This document shows positions 1-5,961 of a stretch of DNA of 5,961 nucleotides, one piece after another; the stretch's first letter is position 1; each line of letters opens with the position of its first letter. A program made the position numbers and the translations under genes. The notes under the pieces were generated by a model that worked only from the letters and a program-made list of their open reading frames with translations, did no database searches and had not been told where the DNA came from. Where the stretch lies: the NCBI GenBank assembly GCA_965369945.1, contig CBDUST010000281.1:1-5961 (forward strand). Reading direction: 5' to 3'. Origin of the DNA: JADFNO01 sp965369945 (GTDB lineage Bacteria; Planctomycetota; Phycisphaerae; Phycisphaerales; SM1A02).

Positions 1-747
1 GCCGAACATACAGACGATCACTTCTGCAATGTCGCTCTCGGCAGCGGTCTTGACGGCACAGATGAGATTCAGCGCGGCGTCGGAACTCGGCCGATCGCTT
101 GAGCGCTGTGACCCAACCATCACGATCGGAATTGGCGAATCCTGCACCATGAACGTCAGAATCGCCGCGGTATGGTGCATCGTGTCGGTGCCGTGCCCAA
201 TGACGACGCCATCGACTCCTTCCTCGATGGCTTTCCCGATGCGCTGAGCAAGTGTGACATACTGCTGCGGCCCCATATTCTCACTGAATACGCCGAATAG
301 CTTCTCAGTGCGCAGGTTGCACAGATCAGCGAGTTCCGGCACGGAGCCATAAAGTTCGCCCGGACTGAAGGCAGGAACAACTGCGCCGCTGCGATAATCC
401 AGCCGACTTGCGATCGTTCCGCCTGTTCCGAAGAGAACAATGTTGGGCTTGGCCGGGTCGGTCGGAAAATCCTGTTCAGGAATCTTGTAATCCGCAACTC
501 GTCGACCGTGTTCGGTCATTTTCTGTATGGTTTCGGCTGCCAGACCAACGTTGTAACCGCTGCTCAGTTTCAAAACGATGTGCCGATCGTCAGCAGTTTC
601 CGAGCGCGGAAGAACGATGCCACGGAACCGACCATCGGTCGTCTGCACTTCGACATCGCTCCAGACGCCTACACCATGCCGATCCAAAACGTCAAGACCT
701 GGCCCGCGATATCCGTTGTTCGTGTTTTCAGCGGCTCGCTGTGTCAT
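1..747 (-). CDS. gatD: Glu-tRNA(Gln) amidotransferase subunit D, N-terminal 249 residues (cut by window edge)
   Basis: This is the asparaginase-like subunit of the GatDE amidotransferase. It hydrolyses an amide donor (Asn or Gln) in the cytoplasm and supplies ammonia to GatE. I translated the minus strand by hand: the frame is open from an ATG at 747 to base 1, giving 249 codons with no stop. GatD proteins are usually about 430 residues, so roughly 40% at the C-terminus lies outside the window. Residues about 20-80 form the small N-terminal beta domain typical of GatD and absent from plain asparaginases (VWSDVEVQTTDGRFRG). The asparaginase fold follows: GTGGTIAS puts the nucleophilic Thr at 111, GHGTDT puts Thr187 and Asp188, and VGSQRSSDRPSSDAALNL is the next conserved block. 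The Thr111-Thr187 spacing of 76 equals that recalled for Methanothermobacter GatD (Thr101, Thr177, Asp178, Lys254). The catalytic Lys is therefore expected near residue 264, just off the window. The start overlaps the gatE stop (ATGA), implying coupled translation. The N-terminal domain and the gatE neighbour argue against an L-asparaginase. Confidence 0.95.
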   Translation of the reverse strand, partial: MTQRAAENTNNGYRGPGLDVLDRHGVGVWSDVEVQTTDGRFRGIVLPRSETADDRHIVLKLSSGYNVGLAAETIQKMTEHGRRVADYKIPEQDFPTDPAKPNIVLFGTGGTIASRLDYRSGAVVPAFSPGELYGSVPELADLCNLRTEKLFGVFSENMGPQQYVTLAQRIGKAIEEGVDGVVIGHGTDTMHHTAAILTFMVQDSPIPIVMVGSQRSSDRPSSDAALNLICAVKTAAESDIAEVIVCMFG

Positions 748-2729
748 GTGCCTGTCCGTTGTTCGGTCAGCTCCGCTGCCGCCATACCTAGTACTGTTGT
801 CAGCACATCAAGGATCCGTCTTCCATCGACCCGACCAACCATATCTTGCATGAGCCGTCCCATAAGGTATCGCCGGTGTTTCGTAACAGTTGCAAAACGC
901 GTCGCATCGGAACCATCCACGACTTGAGCGACTCGACGCTGCAGAGCGTGATCACCTAACCGGTGGATATCCATCTGGTCAAGGACCGCAGTTACGTCCT
1001 CGGCTGTAATGCAATCGTCGTGTGTACATTCCAGCAATGTCTCAATCAACCACGCCAATCCTTCTTTAGCCAGGCGGTCTCCGGCATGGGCCTTGAACAA
1101 CGCGAACAGCGCATCATCACCGAGACGATCCGGCTTAAGATTAGCTCGCGCAAAGCTCCGCATGCGCTGTGAGAGTATGACGCCGACGAGTTTCGCAGAT
1201 ATTCCCAGTTCCTCGATGGCCCGCGTGGCAAGCGAAGCGTGAGGTGAGATACATAAGAATTGAACATCCTCTTCCACCATCCCGCTGTTGCGGAAGCGCG
1301 CCTCGGTTTGCCAGACGAACTCAGGAAGAGCATCGCGCCGCTGATTCACTCGCTCAACAGAGATTACGATGGGTGGGAGATCCGTATCGGGATACATCCG
1401 TTCGGCGCCTGGAAGCACGCGCTCGAAGCCGTTGGTGCCATCCTTGAGCGGTTGTCGCGTGTCGCTCGGTACGCCGATTGTTGCCTCCCGCGCACGGATC
1501 AGTATCTCCTCACATGCAGTCTTGACATCGCGCTCGTCACCCCAAATGAGAATGAGCGCATCGTTGTCTTGGGCCTTCATTCGCTTGCGCAGCTTCTGCC
1601 AGTCCTGCGGCCAGAGTGATTCTGAAGCTGCGTCACTATGAACAATGTTGGGAAGTTCAGTCAAACAAGCGATCACACGAACTCGATCAGCAAACTCCTT
1701 GGCGAAAGCCGTGTGCTCCTGCGTTGATTGATTGAGCAGACCCGCAAATCCACGGAGCATTACACATCGAACCAGCAGGTTGCGATCGATCGCAGAGCGG
1801 ATCGGCGCATAGCTCGACTTGGCGAGCAGAGCCGTCACATCCCTTGAGTTATCCGAGATCGAATCCGGCGTGACTTTGCGTCGGTTGAGCTGTCGCATGA
1901 TCTCAAGCAGCGCAACTTGCCGATTGGCCTCGTTGTAGATCAATCGAGGAATGCGCCAAATCTGCGGCACACCCTTGATTTCGATGCGCGTTCCGCCTTG
2001 GACACTGACATTCACATCCTGTCGAGTAGCGCCGTAGCCACGACGGACCTTCTGCGTGCTGCGGCACAACTTTCGGATCAGGTTGCAGACCTCGGCTGTC
2101 TCTTGCGGAGTGAACATATCCGGTTCGGTGACGACTTCGATCAACGGCATGCCGAGGCGATCGGTCAGATACGTGCGCTCATGGCCGTGATCGGATACTT
2201 CACGGCATGAATCCTCCTCCAGCCCTAATTGACGCACGCCGATCTTTCGATCATCAAACGGCAGCCAGCCGTCGATGCCGAGAATAGTTGTCCGTTGAAA
2301 TCCTGTTGGGATCGATCCGTCCAAATACTGTTTTCGTGCGATATGTAGCTCGTTTACCAAGTTCAATCGCAGCAAGAGTGCGAGCTCCAATGCGATGTCG
2401 ATCGCCTGCTCATTTATAAGGAACGGCGGAGTATCATCAAACTCATACGTGCAGACGGTCGCGTGGTGCAGCCGGTAGGTAATGTTCTTTCGCGTCTTCT
2501 TTTCCATCAGCGCCGTGCCGTCGTACTCGCCCATCTCCGACAATGTTGGGCGCATGTGCCGCAGCACTTCCGCGTCATAGGACGAACTGTAGTGGCCAGC
2601 GGGACAACGACAAAACAGCTTCGTCGCTGTCAGAAGCTGCTGATGAACCTCCAGCCCGCACTTCAGGCCGATCTCGGCGTAGTCGGCTGGCGTCATCTCC
2701 TCGAACGGTTTGAGCGGTATGGCATCCAT
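744..2729 (-). CDS. gatE: Glu-tRNA(Gln) amidotransferase subunit E
   Basis: This is the tRNA-binding and kinase/transamidase subunit of GatDE. It phosphorylates the glutamyl moiety of Glu-tRNA(Gln) and transfers ammonia from GatD to make Gln-tRNA(Gln). The protein has 661 residues, slightly longer than typical archaeal GatE (about 620-630). The GatB/GatE catalytic cradle spans about 18-285: IGLKCGLEVHQQL (20-32), KLFCRCP (37-43), the IARKQYLDGSIPTGFQRT block (130-147), LEEDSCREV (170-178), DRLGMPLIEVVTEPD (190-204) and RRGYGATRQDVNVSV (229-243). Residues about 290-430 occupy the place of the AspRS-like insertion that separates GatE from GatB. The C-terminus has the helical tail of the family (YLMGRLMQDMVGRVDG, 621-636). 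The open frame extends upstream to 2831, but family similarity begins only just after the ATG at 2729, so that start is preferred. Its ribosome site is weak: a GGGG at 2739-2736 lies six bases from the ATG. Met12 is a less likely alternative. The insertion domain and adjacent gatD rule out GatB. All key blocks appear intact. Confidence 0.96.
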   Translation of the reverse strand: MDAIPLKPFEEMTPADYAEIGLKCGLEVHQQLLTATKLFCRCPAGHYSSSYDAEVLRHMRPTLSEMGEYDGTALMEKKTRKNITYRLHHATVCTYEFDDTPPFLINEQAIDIALELALLLRLNLVNELHIARKQYLDGSIPTGFQRTTILGIDGWLPFDDRKIGVRQLGLEEDSCREVSDHGHERTYLTDRLGMPLIEVVTEPDMFTPQETAEVCNLIRKLCRSTQKVRRGYGATRQDVNVSVQGGTRIEIKGVPQIWRIPRLIYNEANRQVALLEIMRQLNRRKVTPDSISDNSRDVTALLAKSSYAPIRSAIDRNLLVRCVMLRGFAGLLNQSTQEHTAFAKEFADRVRVIACLTELPNIVHSDAASESLWPQDWQKLRKRMKAQDNDALILIWGDERDVKTACEEILIRAREATIGVPSDTRQPLKDGTNGFERVLPGAERMYPDTDLPPIVISVERVNQRRDALPEFVWQTEARFRNSGMVEEDVQFLCISPHASLATRAIEELGISAKLVGVILSQRMRSFARANLKPDRLGDDALFALFKAHAGDRLAKEGLAWLIETLLECTHDDCITAEDVTAVLDQMDIHRLGDHALQRRVAQVVDGSDATRFATVTKHRRYLMGRLMQDMVGRVDGRRILDVLTTVLGMAAAELTEQRTGT

Positions 2730-2882
2730 GCAAGGCCCCAATGATAGCCGTAAGTGGACACCTAGACTGAAGTGAATTCTCGAACCCTGCGGCGACCTCA
2801 GTGTCGTACTGGCTTGCCGGAGACGGTACACTGTGCTGATCGCAAGTTGCGGCTAAACCGCGACGAAGTGAAGGAGCCAGCC
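2730..2882. promoter_or_regulatory. Divergent intergenic region between gatE and the amidohydrolase gene
   Basis: These 153 bases separate two start codons pointing away from each other, so promoters for both directions should lie here or extend into the 5' ends of the genes. I do not find a convincing sigma70 pair in either direction. On the minus strand TATCAT (2746-2741) matches the -10 consensus at 5 of 6 positions, but nothing resembling TTGACA lies 16-18 bases upstream. It would also leave a leader of only about five bases before gatE. On the plus strand TACACT (2827-2832) is a 4 of 6 match, again with no good -35. A small hairpin, GCGG-CTAAA-CCGC (2849-2861), sits just upstream of the amidohydrolase ribosome site. 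The regulatory role follows from geometry; the individual elements are weak. Confidence 0.45.
2871..2876 (+). promoter_or_regulatory. Shine-Dalgarno site of the amidohydrolase gene
   Basis: AAGGAG lies six bases before the ATG at 2883. This is a near-ideal Shine-Dalgarno sequence and spacing. It decides the start: an in-frame ATG at 2772 would add 37 residues that resemble no family sequence and would bury the signal peptide. It also shows that this organism uses SD-led initiation for at least this gene, which fits a bacterium. Confidence 0.85.
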
Positions 2883-4616
2883 ATGAGAATTTGGATGCGT
2901 GGGTTGCTTATTGTTGCGTTTCTGTTGACCGTCGGTGATCGAAGCTTCGCTCAAGCTGCTATCGAACCAACGCAACTCGCAGCATCAGCCGACATGGTCT
3001 TGCGCAACGGCAAGATTGTAACCGTAGACGAGGCGCTCGGCGAGGTCCAAGCGATCGCGATTCGAGGCGATCGCATCCTCGCTGTTGGATCAAACGAGCA
3101 CATAGCTGCGTTCATTGACGACTCAACGAGTGTTGTTGATTTGCGCGGCAAACTTGCGATTCCCGGGTTCATTGAAGGACACGGGCATTTCATATCACTG
3201 GGCCACGCGAAGATGAACCTCGATCTGATGACCGTGCGCAACTGGGATGAGGTGATTCAGATGGTGGCCGCTGCGGTCAGCAAGGCGAGTCCAGGCGAAT
3301 GGATCATCGGCCGTGGTTGGCACCAGGAGAAATGGAACAAACCACCGATCGGTGCGGTCGAAGGATTTCCGACTCATCACGATCTCAGCGAAGTCTCGCC
3401 GGACAATCCGGTATTTCTGACGCACGCCAGCGGTCACGCAAGCTTCGCCAACCAACACGCGATGGACCTGGCAGGAATCAGCGCGGCAACTTCGGATCCA
3501 CCCGGCGGTGAGATTCTTCGCGATGACCAAGGGCAACCCATCGGCGTCTTTCGTGAACGCGCATCCGGCCTCATCTGGCGTGTGCAATCCGCAGGTGTTA
3601 ACCGTGAGAACGAGATCGACCTCACCCGCCGCGCGATTGAACTAGCGACGAAAGAGTGTTTATCCAAAGGCATTACCTCGTTTCAAGATGCGGGTTCATC
3701 GTTTGGCACGATCGATACATTCACGGAGATGGCTGAAAGCAGCGAGCTCGGAGTTCGTCTGTGGGTAATGATCCGCGAATCCAACGCACGAATTCGTCAA
3801 CACATCGATCAATACAAGACACTTCAGCGAGTCGGCAACAATTATTTGACGGTCGGTGGGATCAAACGATCAATAGATGGTGCGTTGGGTTCCCGCGGCG
3901 CGTGGATGTTAGAACCCTATGCGGACAGTTCCGAGAGCACGGGGCTTGCCACGGCAACGATCGAGGAGGTCACAGAGACCGCGCAGATCGCCATCGAGCA
4001 CGGACTGCAATTGTGCGTGCATGCAATCGGCGATCGGGCCAATCGAGAAGTGCTGAATATCTTTGAGAAGATGTACGTTGCCAATCCATCCAAGCGAGGC
4101 CTGCGATGGCGGGTTGAACACGCGCAGCACCTTCACGTCGACGACATCCCTCGCTTCGGGCAACTTGGCGTAATCGCATCAATGCAGGGGATTCACTGTA
4201 CTTCAGACGCACCGTGGGTATTGGCTCGCTTGGGATATGAACGAGCTAGCCAAGGTGCCTATGTCTGGCAAAAGCTTATGCAAAGCGGCGCGGTCGTTAC
4301 GAACGGAACGGATGCGCCGGTGGAGGACGTCTCCCCCATCGCGTCGTACTACGCCACGGTTTCCAGGCGCCTCACTGACGGCTCCTTATTTTTCGCCGAG
4401 CAGCGAATGAGCCGAATGGATGCGCTGCGATCCTACACAATCAACGTCGCCTACGCGGCCTTTCAAGAGGACATCAAGGGCACGCTGACACCAGGCAAGC
4501 TGGCGGACATTGTCGTGCTGTCGCAGGATATTCTGAGCATCACCGAGGACCAGATTCCCCACACGCAAGTCGAGCTAACCATCGTCGGTGGTAAGGTCGC
4601 CTACCGCAGAGAGTAG
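2883..4616 (+). CDS. Secreted YtcJ-type metal-dependent amidohydrolase
   Basis: A 577-residue member of the amidohydrolase superfamily (Amidohydro_3, YtcJ / N-substituted formamide deformylase-like), predicted to hydrolyse an amide or related C-N bond at a metal centre. Residues 1-23 form a Sec signal peptide: Met-Arg-rich start, hydrophobic core GLLIVAFLLTV (8-18), probable cleavage after SFA (21-23). The mature enzyme would thus act outside the cytoplasm. The N-terminal beta-sandwich follows (VLRNGKIVTVDE, 39-50), then PGFIEGHGHF with His100 and His102 as metal ligands, and GRGWHQEKW (143-151), a family hallmark. Next come IKRSIDGALGSRGAW (327-341) with Lys328, CVHAIGDRANREV (378-390) with His380, VEHAQH (411-416) with His413, and NGTDAPVEDVSP (474-485) with Asp477. 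The closing sandwich strand carries GTLTPGKLADIVVL (533-546). The expected HxH, His, His and Asp set is complete, so the enzyme should be active. The substrate cannot be inferred, because this family is broad. The SD at 2871 fixes the start. It may be co-transcribed with the MltA gene 50 bases downstream. Confidence 0.92.
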   Translation: MRIWMRGLLIVAFLLTVGDRSFAQAAIEPTQLAASADMVLRNGKIVTVDEALGEVQAIAIRGDRILAVGSNEHIAAFIDDSTSVVDLRGKLAIPGFIEGHGHFISLGHAKMNLDLMTVRNWDEVIQMVAAAVSKASPGEWIIGRGWHQEKWNKPPIGAVEGFPTHHDLSEVSPDNPVFLTHASGHASFANQHAMDLAGISAATSDPPGGEILRDDQGQPIGVFRERASGLIWRVQSAGVNRENEIDLTRRAIELATKECLSKGITSFQDAGSSFGTIDTFTEMAESSELGVRLWVMIRESNARIRQHIDQYKTLQRVGNNYLTVGGIKRSIDGALGSRGAWMLEPYADSSESTGLATATIEEVTETAQIAIEHGLQLCVHAIGDRANREVLNIFEKMYVANPSKRGLRWRVEHAQHLHVDDIPRFGQLGVIASMQGIHCTSDAPWVLARLGYERASQGAYVWQKLMQSGAVVTNGTDAPVEDVSPIASYYATVSRRLTDGSLFFAEQRMSRMDALRSYTINVAYAAFQEDIKGTLTPGKLADIVVLSQDILSITEDQIPHTQVELTIVGGKVAYRRE

Positions 4617-4666
4617 GGCTTGGCCACAAATGCGGGACGATGCGCGAGCTTTGCTATCCTCTGAGT

Positions 4667-5821
4667 ATGACTCGTTGGCGATCAATCCGCGCTACCGGAC
4701 TTGGGTTCCTCACATGCTGCGCTCTCTGTGGATGTCGCACGACTCTGGACTACGCTCGCCCCTTGGTGCCGGGTGAGCATGCGCTGCGGATCGTTGCTGC
4801 GCCGGAAACAATCGCTGGACTGGCAAGTGCCTTTGAGAACAAGTCCGATCAACTCATACTGTCGATGGATCGCAGCTTAGCGTGGTTCGACCGAAATGAG
4901 AGCAAGCGATTCTTTCCGTGGACGGATCTACTTCTCACTCATGCCGAAGCGCGACAAAGCCTCCTTGCTCTTCGTGAACTGATCGAACGAGCCAAGAGTG
5001 CGGAACAGTTCGTGCACGAGATCACTGAACGGTTTGATATCTACGAATCGGTGGGGTACGACGGAGATGGCACCGTCTTCTTCACGGGCTATTTCGCTCC
5101 GGAATATCCGGCTCGCCGGCAACGCACCGAGACGTTTCAGTATCCGCTCTATAAACTGCCCGCCACCTTTCTAGCTGAGTACATTGAAGAAGGGCGATGG
5201 CCAACGCGTCGGGAGATTGAGGATGATCATCTGTTGGCCGGGTATGAACTTGCCTGGCTTGACGATCCATTGAACGCCTACTTGATCCATGTCAACGGGT
5301 CAGGATGCCTCCGGCTTGCCGACAACGACTCGATGTATGTTGGTTATACGGCGACCAACGAACACGAATACACGAGCCTTGGAAGGCTCCTCGTCGACGA
5401 AAGTTTGCTCAGCGCAGACGAGGTGAGTATGCAGACGATTCGGGCAGTGTTCGATCGTAGTCCTGAAACGGTCGGCGCGATGATGCTCAAGAATGATCGG
5501 TACGTATTCTTTACGGAGCGCAGGGCTGATGAATGGCCAATGGCGTCGTTGGGAATCCGTCTGACGAGCGAGGCGTCTGTAGCGACGGACAAAACGGTGT
5601 TCCCGCCCGGTGGTCTCGTCCTCGTCCAATTCGGTCCGATCGACGAGACTGGCAGTACGTCTGGAACGGCGCGATTCATGCTCGACCAAGACAGCGGCGG
5701 CGCGATCAAGGGGCCGGGTCGAGCTGATCTCTTTATGGGTGTGGGCGAGCGCGCTGGAAGCGTGGCCGGAGCGCTAAAAGAGTACGGTCGGCTGTTCTAC
5801 TTCTTCTTGAAAGAAGATTAG
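4667..5821 (+). CDS. MltA-family murein lytic transglycosylase, probable lipoprotein
   Basis: This enzyme cleaves the MurNAc-GlcNAc bond of peptidoglycan, forming 1,6-anhydro-MurNAc ends, probably from the inner face of the outer membrane. From the ATG at 4667 it has 384 residues, close to the usual MltA size. Residues 1-22 form a signal sequence (MTRWRSIRATGLGFL, then TCCALCG) with Cys23 as candidate lipidation site in LCGC; Cys at -2 is atypical of a lipobox. MltA blocks follow in order: VFFTGYFAPEYPARR (137-151), LYKLP (161-165), YLIHVNGSGCLRLAD (205-219), YVGYTATNEHEYTSLGRLL (224-242) and SMQTIRAVFDR (254-264). The C-terminal 3D domain contains MLDQDSGGAIKGPGRADLFMGVG with Asp342 and Asp354. 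Asp354 aligns with the catalytic Asp308 of E. coli MltA. The protein ends in YGRLFYFFL. An in-frame ATG at 4640 would add nine residues; neither start has a strong ribosome site, and 4667 gives the more normal signal peptide. The preceding amidohydrolase stop is 50 bases away, so shared transcription is plausible. Confidence 0.9.
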   Translation: MTRWRSIRATGLGFLTCCALCGCRTTLDYARPLVPGEHALRIVAAPETIAGLASAFENKSDQLILSMDRSLAWFDRNESKRFFPWTDLLLTHAEARQSLLALRELIERAKSAEQFVHEITERFDIYESVGYDGDGTVFFTGYFAPEYPARRQRTETFQYPLYKLPATFLAEYIEEGRWPTRREIEDDHLLAGYELAWLDDPLNAYLIHVNGSGCLRLADNDSMYVGYTATNEHEYTSLGRLLVDESLLSADEVSMQTIRAVFDRSPETVGAMMLKNDRYVFFTERRADEWPMASLGIRLTSEASVATDKTVFPPGGLVLVQFGPIDETGSTSGTARFMLDQDSGGAIKGPGRADLFMGVGERAGSVAGALKEYGRLFYFFLKED

Positions 5822-5854
5822 CGGCGCGTTTGGCAGATTGGCAACAATGCGCCG
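5822..5854 (+). other. Small GC-rich inverted repeat after the MltA gene
   Basis: CGGCGC (5822-5827) can pair with GCGCCG (5849-5854), directly after the MltA stop codon. The stem is six base pairs around a 21-base loop, and there is no T-run behind it, so it does not qualify as a standard intrinsic terminator. It could still mark the 3' end of the transcript or be chance in GC-rich DNA. The remaining bases to 5961 contain no open frame with recognisable similarity. Confidence 0.25.
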
Positions 5855-5961
5855 GGATCGTCTCGAACCTGTTGGTCGCAGGTCGGCGTATTTCATGATG
5901 CTTGGCAGGCCTCTGCAAGATTGACACAAGCAACGTTATTGTGGAATCTCCCGCTGCTGAT

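Noticed and set aside
156..497. Open minus-strand frame of 113 codons inside the left end
   Set aside because: It lies inside gatD in another frame; the gatD frame has all conserved asparaginase motifs, while this one resembles nothing.
508..927. Open plus-strand frame of 139 codons across the gatE/gatD junction
   Set aside because: It is antisense to two well-supported genes, has no ribosome site or domain signature, and reads as low-similarity, Ser/Arg/Thr-rich shadow sequence.
2730..2831. Upstream extension of gatE to an ATG at 2831
   Set aside because: The extra 34 residues lack family similarity and would run through most of the divergent promoter region; the ATG at 2729 is directly followed by GatE-type sequence.
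2772..2882. Upstream extension of the amidohydrolase to an ATG at 2772
   Set aside because: It would place 37 unrelated residues before a clear signal peptide and ignore the AAGGAG site six bases before the ATG at 2883.
5300..5709. Two overlapping minus-strand frames of about 120-130 codons inside the MltA gene
   Set aside because: Both are antisense to conserved MltA blocks and show no recognisable domain or start signal.
5830..5907. TTGGCA repeated at 5830, 5838 and 5902
   Set aside because: Three copies of a six-base word with irregular spacing are not enough to call a repeat or binding-site array.
5921..5947. TTGACA at 5921 as the -35 box of a promoter reading right
   Set aside because: The best -10-like hexamer, TGGAAT (5942-5947), matches 4 of 6 positions at a 15-base spacing, which is too short; at 17 bases the hexamer is a poor match. 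One good hexamer alone is expected by chance.

Overview
The window holds four protein genes in two divergent pairs and looks like chromosomal DNA from a Gram-negative-type bacterium. The left half is on the minus strand. It carries gatE (start at 2729, stop at 744) and directly behind it gatD (start at 747, running off the left edge). Together these encode the two-subunit amidotransferase that turns misacylated Glu-tRNA(Gln) into Gln-tRNA(Gln). The right half is on the plus strand. It carries a secreted YtcJ-type metal-dependent amidohydrolase (2883-4616) and then a lipoprotein-type MltA murein lytic transglycosylase (4667-5821). A 153-base region between the two divergent start codons must hold the promoters for both directions. 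The last 140 bases contain no gene I can support.

Taxonomic signals conflict in an interesting way. In the classical literature GatDE is the archaeal Glu-tRNA(Gln) amidotransferase, whereas bacteria normally use GatCAB. The right-hand genes are clearly bacterial: MltA acts on peptidoglycan, the amidohydrolase has a Sec signal peptide and a strong Shine-Dalgarno site, and MltA has a lipobox-like motif that implies an outer membrane. The simplest reading is a bacterial lineage that carries a gatED operon. I suspect a planctomycete-like or similar deep lineage, but this is a recollection-based guess and the sequence does not prove it. A chimeric assembly is the main alternative.

The gatE and gatD genes overlap by 4 bases (ATGA), as expected for translationally coupled subunits of one complex. 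GatD is the asparaginase-like subunit that releases ammonia from amide donors. GatE binds the tRNA, activates the glutamyl group and transamidates it. The amidohydrolase and MltA genes are 50 bases apart on the same strand and may be co-transcribed. Both products should act outside the cytoplasm, but the amidohydrolase substrate cannot be told from sequence. I found no tRNA, rRNA, CRISPR array, insertion sequence or phage-like element.
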